From contig CALBPU010000071.1 of assembly GCA_937899395.1 (NCBI GenBank), forward strand, positions 1 to 15,169: DNA of 15,169 nucleotides. The letters are read 5' to 3'. Position 1 is the first letter of the stretch. The number at the start of each line of letters is the position of its first letter. The stretch comes from an uncultured Fretibacterium sp. (GTDB lineage: Bacteria > Synergistota > Synergistia > Synergistales > Aminobacteriaceae). Below the pieces are notes generated by a model, which was given only the letters and a program-made list of their open reading frames with translations, had not been told where the DNA came from and searched no databases. The translations under genes were made by a program, and so were the position numbers. Positions 1 through 8,100 of this stretch are shown here, in pieces.

Positions 1-55
1 TCTGGATAACTCATTTATTTATTTTAACATGAATTTTCAAGTGCTTTAACTATAT
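1..55. repeat. Left copy of a 55-bp terminal inverted repeat
   Basis: These bases are the exact reverse complement of 15115-15169; the match stops at base 56. The copy is read outward, toward the window edge, on the minus strand. Outward there is a promoter-like pair: TTAAAG at 49-44, a 17-base spacer, and TAAAAT at 26-21 with a TGT extension. An ATG follows at 14-12 and opens a frame reading Met-Ser-Tyr-Pro before the sequence ends. This is probably the edge of a repeated element, perhaps an insertion sequence, that continues outside the window. The exact length may be set by an assembler k-mer rather than by biology. Confidence 0.9.
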
Positions 56-127
56 CTTTATTCCATTACTACACAGTCCATGACTTAATAAGGGGGCTAT
101 TATGGAATCAACTTGTCTTCTTCAGAT

Positions 128-183
128 AAAAAACAGCGGCGAATTTTCCTAACATTAAAATTAACAAAATCGCCGTTGTTTTA
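128..183 (-). terminator. Rho-independent terminator of the first ABC operon
   Basis: Read on the minus strand just after the last gene of the operon, ACAACGGCG pairs with CGCCGCTGT (one A-C mismatch) across an AT-rich loop of about 25 bases that can extend the stem. A run of six T's follows. It lies within about 10 bases of the stop codon of the permease gene, as expected for the operon terminator. Confidence 0.75.
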
Positions 184-190
184 TATAAAA

Positions 191-1156
191 TTACTTTATA
201 ACTTTCAATGCTTTTCTGTCTATCGTCAATGCCACAAATACTAAGAAGACTATTCCCTTAATTAACTGCTGTGTAGCTGACTCAAAACCTAACATTACAA
301 GACCGTTATTTAGTACCGTATACATTAATGTTCCGACGATAATATTTGAAAATCGGACTTTCGCACCGCCCGTTATCGGAAGCCCTCCTAAAACTAACGA
401 AATTAAAATTTGTGTTTCAAGCTGATTCCCTGCCGTCGAAGTTATTGAACCGACTTTTATAACATTTACAAATGCCGCTAATCCCGTTAAAGCCCCTGCT
501 GCAACAAATGTTAAAAATTTTACACGGTCTGTACGTACTCCCGAAAATCTCGCTGCAGTCTCTCCTGAACCTACTGCTTTAACATCGTTTCCGATCCTTG
601 TAAATTTGAATAGGAAAAATGCTACAACTAAAACCGCAACCGTTATTGAAATTTTCAAGTTATCGCTGTCGAGTGCTTTTATTGCAGCACTGGCCGGAAT
701 TGCTGTCTCTGTTGTCAAATATGCACATACTCCTCTGAATAAATACATTGTGCAGATTGTAACAATGAAGCTCTGCAATTTGAATTTTACATGGAAAAAT
801 CCGTTTATAGCTCCGATTGCAGCTCCCGTCAAAATTCCTCCGATAATTGCTAACGGTATACTGTAAAATGACAAAACCGAAACAACTATCGAAGCAACTC
901 CTAACGTTGACCCTTCTGTAAAATCTATTGAGCCTAACGTCATTATAAAAAATACTCCCGTAGCAACTATCATAGGATAATAAACTTGAGACAATAATAA
1001 TCGCAATCTTTTCGGCTGCATTATTTTCCCTTCAGTCAACCAATACATCACAGCTAAAATTACTACAAGCCCTATAAAAGGCAAAAGACCCTTGAATACA
1101 TCGCCAGCTAAAAATGTTGAAAGTTTTGAAGGTTCTTTGTCGTGTTTTAATGCCAT
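191..1156 (-). CDS. Sugar ABC transporter permease, CUT2/RbsC-like (second permease of operon 1)
   Basis: This 321-residue integral inner-membrane protein is one of the two channel subunits of the transporter encoded at 191-4822. It is strongly hydrophobic, with about eight to ten predicted membrane segments starting near residue 22. It belongs to the branched-chain/ribose permease family (BPD_transp_2). The conserved segment after the second helix reads GSIDFTEG (about residues 75-82) where ribose-type permeases usually have GGIDLSVG. A later VLGGLPITGGAK segment matches the family's cytoplasmic loop that contacts the ATPase. It starts at an ATG with AGGTGA upstream, 15 bases after the ATPase stop codon, and is the last gene of the operon, followed by a terminator. 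The family is clear. The substrate is unknown, and the divergent motif argues against simply calling it RbsC. Confidence 0.88.
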   Translation of the reverse strand: MALKHDKEPSKLSTFLAGDVFKGLLPFIGLVVILAVMYWLTEGKIMQPKRLRLLLSQVYYPMIVATGVFFIMTLGSIDFTEGSTLGVASIVVSVLSFYSIPLAIIGGILTGAAIGAINGFFHVKFKLQSFIVTICTMYLFRGVCAYLTTETAIPASAAIKALDSDNLKISITVAVLVVAFFLFKFTRIGNDVKAVGSGETAARFSGVRTDRVKFLTFVAAGALTGLAAFVNVIKVGSITSTAGNQLETQILISLVLGGLPITGGAKVRFSNIIVGTLMYTVLNNGLVMLGFESATQQLIKGIVFLVFVALTIDRKALKVIK

Positions 1157-1171
1157 AATTTCTTCACCTGC

Positions 1172-2674
1172 CTATACCATTTTCGCAATTAAATCTTCTT
1201 CGTTCAAAGTTTCAGAGCGCATAAATGAGCCGTTAATCTTTCCGTCCTTCATAATCAAAATTCTGTCTGACATTCCCAATAATTCAGGAATTTCCTCTGA
1301 AATCATGATTATTGATTTTCCTTGCGCCGTTAATTCCGACATCAAAGCGTAAATTGCCTGCTTAACTTTTACGTCAATTCCCCTCGTAGGTGAGTCAAGA
1401 ACCAAAATATCGCTCCCTTTTCCGAGCCATCGAGCTAAAACAACCTTCTGTTTATTTCCGCCCGATAAATCCGAAACGAATTGATTAATGCCCTGCATTT
1501 TCGTTTGCATTTTGTCGGCAAATTCCTGAGCAAATTTTTTCAGCTTTCCGCCCTTGAGAATATGTTTTTCTGCAAGGTCATCAAGTGAAGGAAGAACGAT
1601 GTTATTTTTTATGCTCTCATTCAAAATTATTGACTCGTTGTCCCTGTCTTTTGAAGCATAAGCTATTGAATGTTTTATGGCCGAAGGAATATCGTTAATT
1701 TCTGTTCCGTCAGATAAAGTTACATTTCCCGAACGATCCCATGAAGCTCCGAATACGGCTTTTCCGATTTCGTGCATTCCGCATTCAGACAAACCTCCGA
1801 AGCCCAAAATTTCTCCTTTGTGAAGATCAAAATTTACGTCCTCAATTTGTCCCGGAACTGTTACGTTTTTAACGCTTAATACAACTTCATCGCTTATAAC
1901 TTTTCCGTAGTCTGTCCTGTAATATGCCGAACCGATTTCACGACCTACCATTAAACGCTTCAAATCGTCCTCATTAACATCTTTTGAGTTCACGGTGTCA
2001 ATATATTCGCCGTCTCTCAAAATTGAAATAGTGTCGCAATGTTCAAGGACTTCGGCTAAATCGTGGCTGATGAATATAACGCTTCGTCCGTCAGCTCTAA
2101 CTGCGTCCATAATTTTGTATAATTCAAGCCTTCCGTTTTGTGAAAGAGCCGTCGTAGTTTCGTCAACAATCAAAATTTTCGGCTTCATGTAAGTTGCTTT
2201 TACAATCTCGATTAATTTCCTGTCCTCAAAATTGTAATTGTCAATCATTGAGCCTGCCATGATGTTATTAAAGCCGTATTCGTTCAGAAGCCTTTGAGCC
2301 TCTTTGACCATTGCTCCAGTGTCTTTAATCCCTCTGTGCATGAAAGGATCTTCATGGCCGAGAAAGATATTTTCAGCGACAGTTAAGCCCGATAAAGTTC
2401 CCATTTCCTGAACGATAATTGAGACACCCAGATTATTCGCCTCAACCTGATTTCTGATGTGCATTTCCTGACCGTCAAGAATAAAACGACCTCCGCCCAA
2501 TGTATAAATTCCGCAAAGCATTTGACAAAACGTGCTTTTTCCCGAACCGTTTTCGCCGATTAAGGCTCTTATTTCTCCTCTGTCAATGTTAATGCTTACG
2601 TTATCAACTGCGTGAGTTATTCCGAACCTTTTGTCAATGTTCTCGGATTTCAACAAAATTTTTTCATCGCTCAT
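1172..2674 (-). CDS. Sugar ABC transporter ATP-binding protein, CUT2 type with two fused nucleotide-binding domains
   Basis: This 500-residue protein is the usual length for the tandem-domain ATPases of ribose-type importers (RbsA, MglA). It sits on the cytoplasmic face and powers uptake through the two permeases at 191 and 2690. Domain 1 has Walker A GENGSGKST (residues 40-48), a Q-loop (IIVQEM) and Walker B with DETTTALS (Asp171, Glu172). Its signature motif is degenerate: NFEDRKLIEI in place of LSxGQ. Domain 2 has a degenerate Walker A (GFGGLSECG) and a good signature, LSGGNKQK. Its Walker B reads LDSPTRGID, so Ser428 replaces the catalytic glutamate. The expected result is one working and one dead ATP site. 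It starts at an ATG with GGCGGGTG upstream, 15 bases after the preceding permease. The substrate is unknown. Confidence 0.9.
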   Translation of the reverse strand: MSDEKILLKSENIDKRFGITHAVDNVSINIDRGEIRALIGENGSGKSTFCQMLCGIYTLGGGRFILDGQEMHIRNQVEANNLGVSIIVQEMGTLSGLTVAENIFLGHEDPFMHRGIKDTGAMVKEAQRLLNEYGFNNIMAGSMIDNYNFEDRKLIEIVKATYMKPKILIVDETTTALSQNGRLELYKIMDAVRADGRSVIFISHDLAEVLEHCDTISILRDGEYIDTVNSKDVNEDDLKRLMVGREIGSAYYRTDYGKVISDEVVLSVKNVTVPGQIEDVNFDLHKGEILGFGGLSECGMHEIGKAVFGASWDRSGNVTLSDGTEINDIPSAIKHSIAYASKDRDNESIILNESIKNNIVLPSLDDLAEKHILKGGKLKKFAQEFADKMQTKMQGINQFVSDLSGGNKQKVVLARWLGKGSDILVLDSPTRGIDVKVKQAIYALMSELTAQGKSIIMISEEIPELLGMSDRILIMKDGKINGSFMRSETLNEEDLIAKMV

Positions 2675-2689
2675 AATTTTTCACCCGCC

Positions 2690-3628
2690 TTATTTCACAA
2701 CCGAACCACGTTTGCCTCTTGCAGTAAGAGTTACGATTATCAAGAGTGCAGCACCTGTTACAACATTCTGAATTGTAGTAGGAGCACCGAGAGCTACAAA
2801 GCCGTTGAAAATTATTGCGATTATAAATTCACCGATAACTATTGCGCTGATAGGTGTACCGTATTTCCTGAAAGCAACTCCGAAGAACGTTCCCATTAAA
2901 GGCTGAAAGTTTCGGCTCATTGTTGACATACCTGTTAGAGCGGTCATAGTTGTACCGTAAGAAACAGTTAAAATTGCCATAATTCCAACGAAAAAATGAA
3001 GTAATGCAAATCCGATGAGCTTGTATTTTTTTACGTCAATACCCATGTTTTTCGCCGTGAATTCGTTTGAACCGATAGCGTTGCAATATGTGCCTATTTT
3101 CGTGTAATTCAGGATAAACCACATTAAAGCAAATGCAAGAGCCGCTAAAATTATATTGCCCGGTGCGCCTGAAAAGAATCTTAATTCAGGTGCTAATGTC
3201 TGTTTAACTCCTCCTGCAACAAAGACCGCTAAACTCTCAAAGATTAACATCAGTCCGACTGTAACGATCATGGAAGGAACTGTTAGTCGATTGTAAAGGA
3301 AACCGATTAAAATTCCGATTAATGTTCCGCAACCGAGACAGCCGATTATAAATCCCGCATAACCTAATTTTTCAGAGAGAATTACACCGACTATTGACGA
3401 AAGAACTATGTTAGCTCCGACAGCAAAATCGAACAATCCCATTACAACGATAAAATATAATCCGCAGCCACCGACCGAATAAATTATTGAAGATTGGAAA
3501 TATGAGAATAAATTTGCAGGTGAACCGAAATTTGTAGGAGTTAAAAATTTGAAGATTGCATAAAAAATCAATACCATTGCCGCAAGAATGAAGTAACCAT
3601 AAAAACGGCTTGTCTTAAAATTTCGCAT
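2690..3628 (-). CDS. Sugar ABC transporter permease, CUT2/RbsC-like (first permease of operon 1)
   Basis: This 312-residue inner-membrane protein has about nine hydrophobic segments, the first at residues 12-29, and belongs to the ribose/branched-chain permease family. The motif after the second helix is GLFDFAVG (64-71), a variant of the usual GGIDLSVG; the partner permease varies at the same place. With that partner it should form the heterodimeric channel of the importer. The gene follows the binding-protein gene by about 75 bases that contain a terminator-like hairpin, and it precedes the ATPase by 15 bases. The ribosome binding site is weak (GAAGTGA-like), so expression may be lower than that of the binding protein. 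The family assignment is secure and the substrate is not. Confidence 0.88.
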   Translation of the reverse strand: MRNFKTSRFYGYFILAAMVLIFYAIFKFLTPTNFGSPANLFSYFQSSIIYSVGGCGLYFIVVMGLFDFAVGANIVLSSIVGVILSEKLGYAGFIIGCLGCGTLIGILIGFLYNRLTVPSMIVTVGLMLIFESLAVFVAGGVKQTLAPELRFFSGAPGNIILAALAFALMWFILNYTKIGTYCNAIGSNEFTAKNMGIDVKKYKLIGFALLHFFVGIMAILTVSYGTTMTALTGMSTMSRNFQPLMGTFFGVAFRKYGTPISAIVIGEFIIAIIFNGFVALGAPTTIQNVVTGAALLIIVTLTARGKRGSVVK

Positions 3629-3651
3629 AATAAAAATTCACTTCGCTTTCA

Positions 3652-3684
3652 TAAAAAACAGAGCCGGCGTTATACCGACCCTGT
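3652..3684 (-). terminator. Intra-operon hairpin after the binding-protein gene (attenuator-like)
   Basis: On the minus strand ACAGGGTCGG (3684-3675) pairs over ten positions with CCGGCTCTGT (3667-3658), including two G-T pairs, around a 7-base loop. T's follow at 3657-3653. It starts about 20 bases after the stop codon of the binding-protein gene and before the permease gene. A partial terminator here would make the binding protein more abundant than the membrane subunits. A hairpin in the same place occurs in the second operon. Confidence 0.75.
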
Positions 3685-3703
3685 GAAATTTATATCATCA
3701 TAA

Positions 3704-4822
3704 TTATTTTGAATGACGTGATACAACATCTTCAACCGAAAGTTTTGCACAAGCCGCCGCTAAATCATCATAGGAAAGTTCGGCAAGAGCTTTAATTTCG
3801 TCTGCTGTGTAAGGAAGCTGGTCTCCAGTGAAGAATTTTGCGTAGTTCTCATAGTCTTCAGGTGAAGCAACATACATATACGGGAAAACCATATCATGGA
3901 AGCCGTCAGTTTTAGCTTCGTATTTGCCTCTGATTGTGTTGTAAACCATCAGGAACGCAAAGAAAGGATCAGCATAATGTCCGCCGCTCTCAGCAGCCAT
4001 AGCACCTGATTTTAATTTTTCGCTGAGGTCGGGAAGGAAGTCTGTGGAAACAACAGCGATTTTGCCGGTTAAACCTTTAGCTTCGATTGCAGCGATTGCT
4101 CCGAGAAGTGTATCACCGCCGCCGCCCGCAACAATTAAAGCGTCGATGTCAGGGTTAGCGTCGATAATTGCCTCAGCAGTTGCACGCCCTGTATCGGTTG
4201 TTGTTCTTCCGTATTGAGGATCAAGCAAAACGACTTTGTCATCAGGGTGTTCAGCGTTCCAAGCTTCAACACCGGCCTTGTAGCCTGCCCAACGACCTAA
4301 GAATGTTGCATCGCCGGGTTCCCAACCTTCGAGACCGATTTTGCGGCAGCCTTTTTGACCTGCAAGAATTAACACGAGAGTTTTGCCGTTGTCAAATTCT
4401 GATTCATGAACTGCACCGACATAATATTTTGAAGCTGAAGCCTGAGCAAATTCATCGGGGTTAGCTTCTTTGTCGATAACTCTGAAGAACTGAGCAACAT
4501 AAACTTCGTTCTCGTCGCAAGTCTTAATTACTGAACCCATTTCGGCGGAAGCTGAGTTGCAAATGATAATTCCGTCGCAGCCTGCTAAAGCTAAAGTCTC
4601 AGCACTGGCTGTAACCTGCTCTGAAATATGAGCTTGGTCAACCCACTGAGTCTGAACTCCGAGAGCAGCCGCAGCAGCATCAATCATTCTCTTGCATTCA
4701 CTGCCGAGAGTGTCTGTTGAACTCCAAATCGAAATACCGATTTTAATGGGAGCAGCAAAAACAGCGGGAGCAGCACCGAAAATCATCGTTACTGCCAATA
4801 ATAAGGCGATAAACTTTTTCAT
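3704..4822 (-). CDS. Periplasmic sugar-binding protein of operon 1 (Peripla_BP_4-like)
   Basis: The 372-residue solute receptor feeds the transporter encoded just downstream. A signal peptide covers about residues 1-23: MKK, a hydrophobic core, then AVFA as a signal peptidase I site. There is no lipobox cysteine, so the mature protein is probably free in the periplasm. The mature part begins with a beta strand like those of ribose-type receptors (IKIGISIW). It contains DGIIICNSAS and the hinge-region pattern PDIDALIVAGGGGDTLLGAIAAI, and ends in a long helical tail. An in-frame TTG lies five codons upstream but overlaps the GGAGG at 4835-4831, so the ATG at 4822, eight bases after that site, is the start. 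The fold is clear. The ligand cannot be named. Confidence 0.87.
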   Translation of the reverse strand: MKKFIALLLAVTMIFGAAPAVFAAPIKIGISIWSSTDTLGSECKRMIDAAAAALGVQTQWVDQAHISEQVTASAETLALAGCDGIIICNSASAEMGSVIKTCDENEVYVAQFFRVIDKEANPDEFAQASASKYYVGAVHESEFDNGKTLVLILAGQKGCRKIGLEGWEPGDATFLGRWAGYKAGVEAWNAEHPDDKVVLLDPQYGRTTTDTGRATAEAIIDANPDIDALIVAGGGGDTLLGAIAAIEAKGLTGKIAVVSTDFLPDLSEKLKSGAMAAESGGHYADPFFAFLMVYNTIRGKYEAKTDGFHDMVFPYMYVASPEDYENYAKFFTGDQLPYTADEIKALAELSYDDLAAACAKLSVEDVVSRHSK

Positions 4823-4863
4823 AAAAAATACCTCCAATAAAAATAAAAATTGAAATTGTTATT

Positions 4864-4872
4864 ATTATAACA
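4864..4872 (-). promoter_or_regulatory. Extended -10 promoter for operon 1
   Basis: On the minus strand the sequence reads TGTTATAAT, a perfect TATAAT preceded by the TGn extension, with only a weak -35 at 17 bases upstream. Transcription would start near 4857, about 35 bases before the ATG at 4822, with the ribosome binding site in between. Confidence 0.6.
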
Positions 4873-4912
4873 CTCTTGAAAATTTTTAATTCGATTTTAT
4901 TTTTAGTACTTA

Positions 4913-4921
4913 TGATATAAT
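4913..4921 (+). promoter_or_regulatory. Extended -10 promoter reading toward the stub ORF and protease
   Basis: The plus strand reads TGATATAAT, again an extended -10 box without a good -35. The expected start near 4928 lies upstream of the AAGGAGG at 4951-4957. It is divergent from the operon 1 promoter, about 45 bases away. It could drive the stub ORF and perhaps the protease. Confidence 0.5.
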
Positions 4922-4964
4922 TAACAAAAATTTATACTTTTATAATTTATAAGGAGGCTTTTTC

Positions 4965-5027
4965 ATGAAGCATAAAAAGTTTTTTTTAGTAATACTTGCA
5001 CCCCCCCCCCACGAAACAGTTGTTTAA
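4965..5027 (+). pseudogene. 20-codon signal-peptide stub interrupted at a C10 tract
   Basis: An ATG at 4965 sits seven bases after a perfect AAGGAGG (4951-4957). It encodes MKHKKFFLVILA, which looks like the n- and h-regions of an export signal. The frame then runs into ten consecutive C's (5001-5010), encodes prolines, and stops at TAA 5025-5027. A run of eight T's lies at 4980-4987. Changing the tract length by one or two C's does not open a long frame: the other two frames stop near 5057 and 5095. The good start signals suggest the beginning of a former secreted-protein gene whose body is lost, or a very small expressed peptide. It is not recognisable as any known family. Confidence 0.45.
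5001..5010. repeat. Homopolymeric C10 tract
   Basis: Ten consecutive C's lie in otherwise AT-rich DNA inside a translated signal-peptide-like stub. Such tracts are known hotspots for slipped-strand length change and can underlie phase variation. The true length could also be misread by sequencing. Confidence 0.9.
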
Positions 5028-5185
5028 TTTTTGTATTTTCAATTTTAAGAAGCGATAATCTCCTCTTATACCTATACCTAAGGCTTCTCATTTAATACCG
5101 TGAGGGGTTGTGTCGGTGTTGCAAAAAGGGTTTTTCGTGATTCTGAAACAGCTATAAAATCAATAAAAGATTAGGAGGAATTTTT
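5028..5185. other. Leader region between the stub and the protease; no clear gene
   Basis: This stretch holds no recognisable gene. AGAAGC at 5048-5053 can pair with GCTTCT at 5083-5088 across a 29-base loop, and TACCTA occurs twice in tandem inside that loop. From 5082 to 5171 one plus-strand frame stays open for 30 codons without an ATG; it includes GVAKRVFRDSETAIK and could be a gene remnant or chance. A TATAAA at 5153 lies shortly before the protease but lacks a convincing -35. AGGAGG at 5173-5178 is the protease ribosome binding site. Confidence 0.4.
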
Positions 5186-8100
5186 ATGATTAGGCTGAAA
5201 AAATTTAAGCTCTCGTTATTGGTCTTACTGATTAGCGTTTTTTGTTTCAATCTTGCTGCTTCTGTTAGTGCAAATGAGATGAAACCTATAAGGAAAATTA
5301 AAGTAGAATCTCAAGAAAATCGAGCGGAAAAACAAAAGCAAATTAAGAAGTTAGGATCTTCGGATTCGATAAATGAAACAGTTACGCAGGAAGCAAAAAA
5401 AATCGAAAGTAAAGGATTAAAACGTATTTCACGCATTGATGAAGAAAGCTATGCATCCGGTGATGTTATTGTCCTGTTCAAAGATTCAAGTGCCGTGAAC
5501 ACAGTTAAAGATTCTGCCGCAGCATTTAGCCTTGAAAAGGAAACGCAACAAGTTCATGCTTTAGCAAAATCATTGCAGGCTAGAGTGTTAAAGACTTATC
5601 CTGAACTTTCAAACAACAGCAAAAAGGTTTTTGCCCTTGTTCATTCTGATACAAAATCGGCTACAGAATTGTTGAAAGAGCTGAAAAATGATCCGAATGT
5701 TCTTGGAGCGTCATTGAATTACAGAGAATACCTTGATGCGACTCCAAATGACACTCATTATTCTAAACTTTGGGGAATGAAAGCTATAAATGCTGATAAA
5801 GTTTGGGATAACGGCTACACAGGCAGCAATACCATTTATACTGCTGTCATAGACACTGGAATTACGACTAACCACGAAGATTTACAGGCAAATATTGATA
5901 CTACATACAGCCGTAATTTTTCTGATTCTTCAGGTTATGGTGATAAAGACGGACATGGAAGTCATGTAGCAGGCACAATAGCTGCTGTAGGCAATAACAG
6001 CAAGGGTGTCGTTGGAGTGAACTGGACTTCAAAAATTATAGCTTTGAGAGTCTTCAACGATAAGGGTATTTGTTATAATTCTTGGGTAATTGATGCAGTA
6101 AATTATTTGTGCAATCTTCTTGATCAAAATCCTTCTATGAATATTGCTGCTGTCAACATGTCTTTAGGACATTGTAGCAGTACTACACCAAGTCAACACA
6201 AATCAAATAATGACCCTTATTATGTGGCATTATCAACATTGAGTAAGAAAAATCGGATTGTAATATGTACGTCAGCAGGAAATGATGGTCTCGAAAATGG
6301 TGTTCCAGCACCTTCTGATGATCCTGATGGAAATTATAAAAAAGGTGATTATCATTATCCTTCAGATTTTATTGACATTGATAATAAAATCGTCGTTGCA
6401 GCTGCCAATAACGACTCAAGCTATTCAAGAGCGGATTTCAGCAATTACAGCAAAAAATATTGCGATGTTACGGCACCGGGTGTTGGTATAGCCAGTACGG
6501 TTTGTGATAATCAATATGCGTATTACAATGGAACTTCGATGGCTGCTCCTCATGTTGCAGGCGTTGCGACTTTGTTGAAATCAATTTATCCCAACAAGAC
6601 CGCAGCAGAAATTAAAGCCGCCATTAAAAACGGAGCGAACTCAAGCTATGGCACGGGGTACACAATAAACGGCCTGCTTGATGCTTATGGAGCGTTAAAT
6701 TATCTGAACGGAGGAACAACCCCCACTGATATACAAATCACTGGCACTCTTCCGAACGGAACTGTCGGAGTAGAATATAGCGGCTCTTTAACTGCTAAAG
6801 GTGGAACGGCTCCTTATGACTGGTATTATACAGGTGATTGGCCTGACGGTATTGATGGGCGGTATAATGACACAACATTGAGCTTTACCGGTACACCTAC
6901 TAAATCAGGAACTTATAATCTTGTCATAATCGCTGAAGATGCGAACGGTAATACTGCCGAGAAAAGTTTCACCATAACTATAAATGATAATAGTTCAGGC
7001 TCAATGCAAATCACTGGCACTCTTCCAAACGGAACTGTCGGAACGAGTTACAGTGCAACGCTCAAAGTAACGGGTGGAACAAAACCTTATTTCATTTCAT
7101 GGTTTGACGGATTGCCTGACGGACTTGAAGATGACTATGTAAATGAAAACACTGGAGAAATTAAAGTTCACGGAACTCCTACAACAGCAGGAACTTATAA
7201 AGCAACTTGCACCGTTTACGACGATAATTTAGATGAAGTCGAAAAGACGTTCGCAATTACCATAGCTGCTAAATCTACAAAAATGACAATGAGCGGGACT
7301 TTCAAAGATGCGACAGTTGGGACGAGTTACACCGGAACTGCAAAAGTATCAGGCGGAACGGCCCCTTACACTTGGACAAAGAGCGGTACTGCTACATGGA
7401 TTGACTTCAAAGATAACAAAAAAACAGGCGCTTCCATTACGTTTTCAGGTACACCTACAAAAGCGGGCACGTTTACTTTGATACTTAACGCTGTTGATGC
7501 AAACAAATCAAACGTTAAGAAGACATTTAACATTACTGTACTTCCTAAACTGACGATTAGCGGAACTTTCAAAGGCGCAACAGTTGGAGCAAGTTACACC
7601 GGAACTGCAAAAGTTACGGGTGGCACAGCTTCTTACACATGGACAAAGAGCGGAGTTCCAACAGGATTGACGTTCAAAAGCTCAGGAGCAAATGTTACAC
7701 TATCAGGTACACCGACAAAAGCAGGCACGTTTACTTTGAAACTTACAGTTACCGATGCCAACAAAGTAAAAGTTTCAAAGTCCTTTAGTATTGTAGTAGC
7801 TGCTAAACCGACACTGAGCGGAACTTTTGATGCAGGTAAAGTTGGAACAACCTACAACGGAACTGCAAAAGTTACGGGCGGAACAGCTCCTTACACATGG
7901 TCAAAGAGCGGAGTTCCAACAGGATTAACGTTCAAAAGCTCAGGGGCAAATGTTACGCTCTCAGGTACACCGACAACTGCAAAAACTTATTCGTTCAAAT
8001 TAACTGTTAAAGATGCTAACGGAGCTACAGCAACAAAGACATTCTCAGTTAAAGTTGCTGAAAATAAAACATCAGCCTTGAAAATGTCAGGAACGTTCCC

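Noticed and set aside
102..152. 16-codon ORF with AGGGGG upstream near the left end
   Set aside because: It runs into the operon terminator, encodes no recognisable sequence and is too short to support.
606..866. Plus-strand open frame opposite the operon 1 permease
   Set aside because: It is antisense to a well-conserved permease, has no ribosome binding site or recognisable domain, and is a codon-pattern shadow. The same applies to the antisense frames at 1092-1352, 1995-2192, 2612-2899, 4168-4464, 11481-11735, 12588-12827 and 12924-13154.
5001..5010. C tract as an on/off switch for the protease
   Set aside because: Stops occur in all three phases after the tract before 5186, and the protease has its own AGGAGG and ATG with an intact signal peptide, so changing the tract cannot fuse the two.
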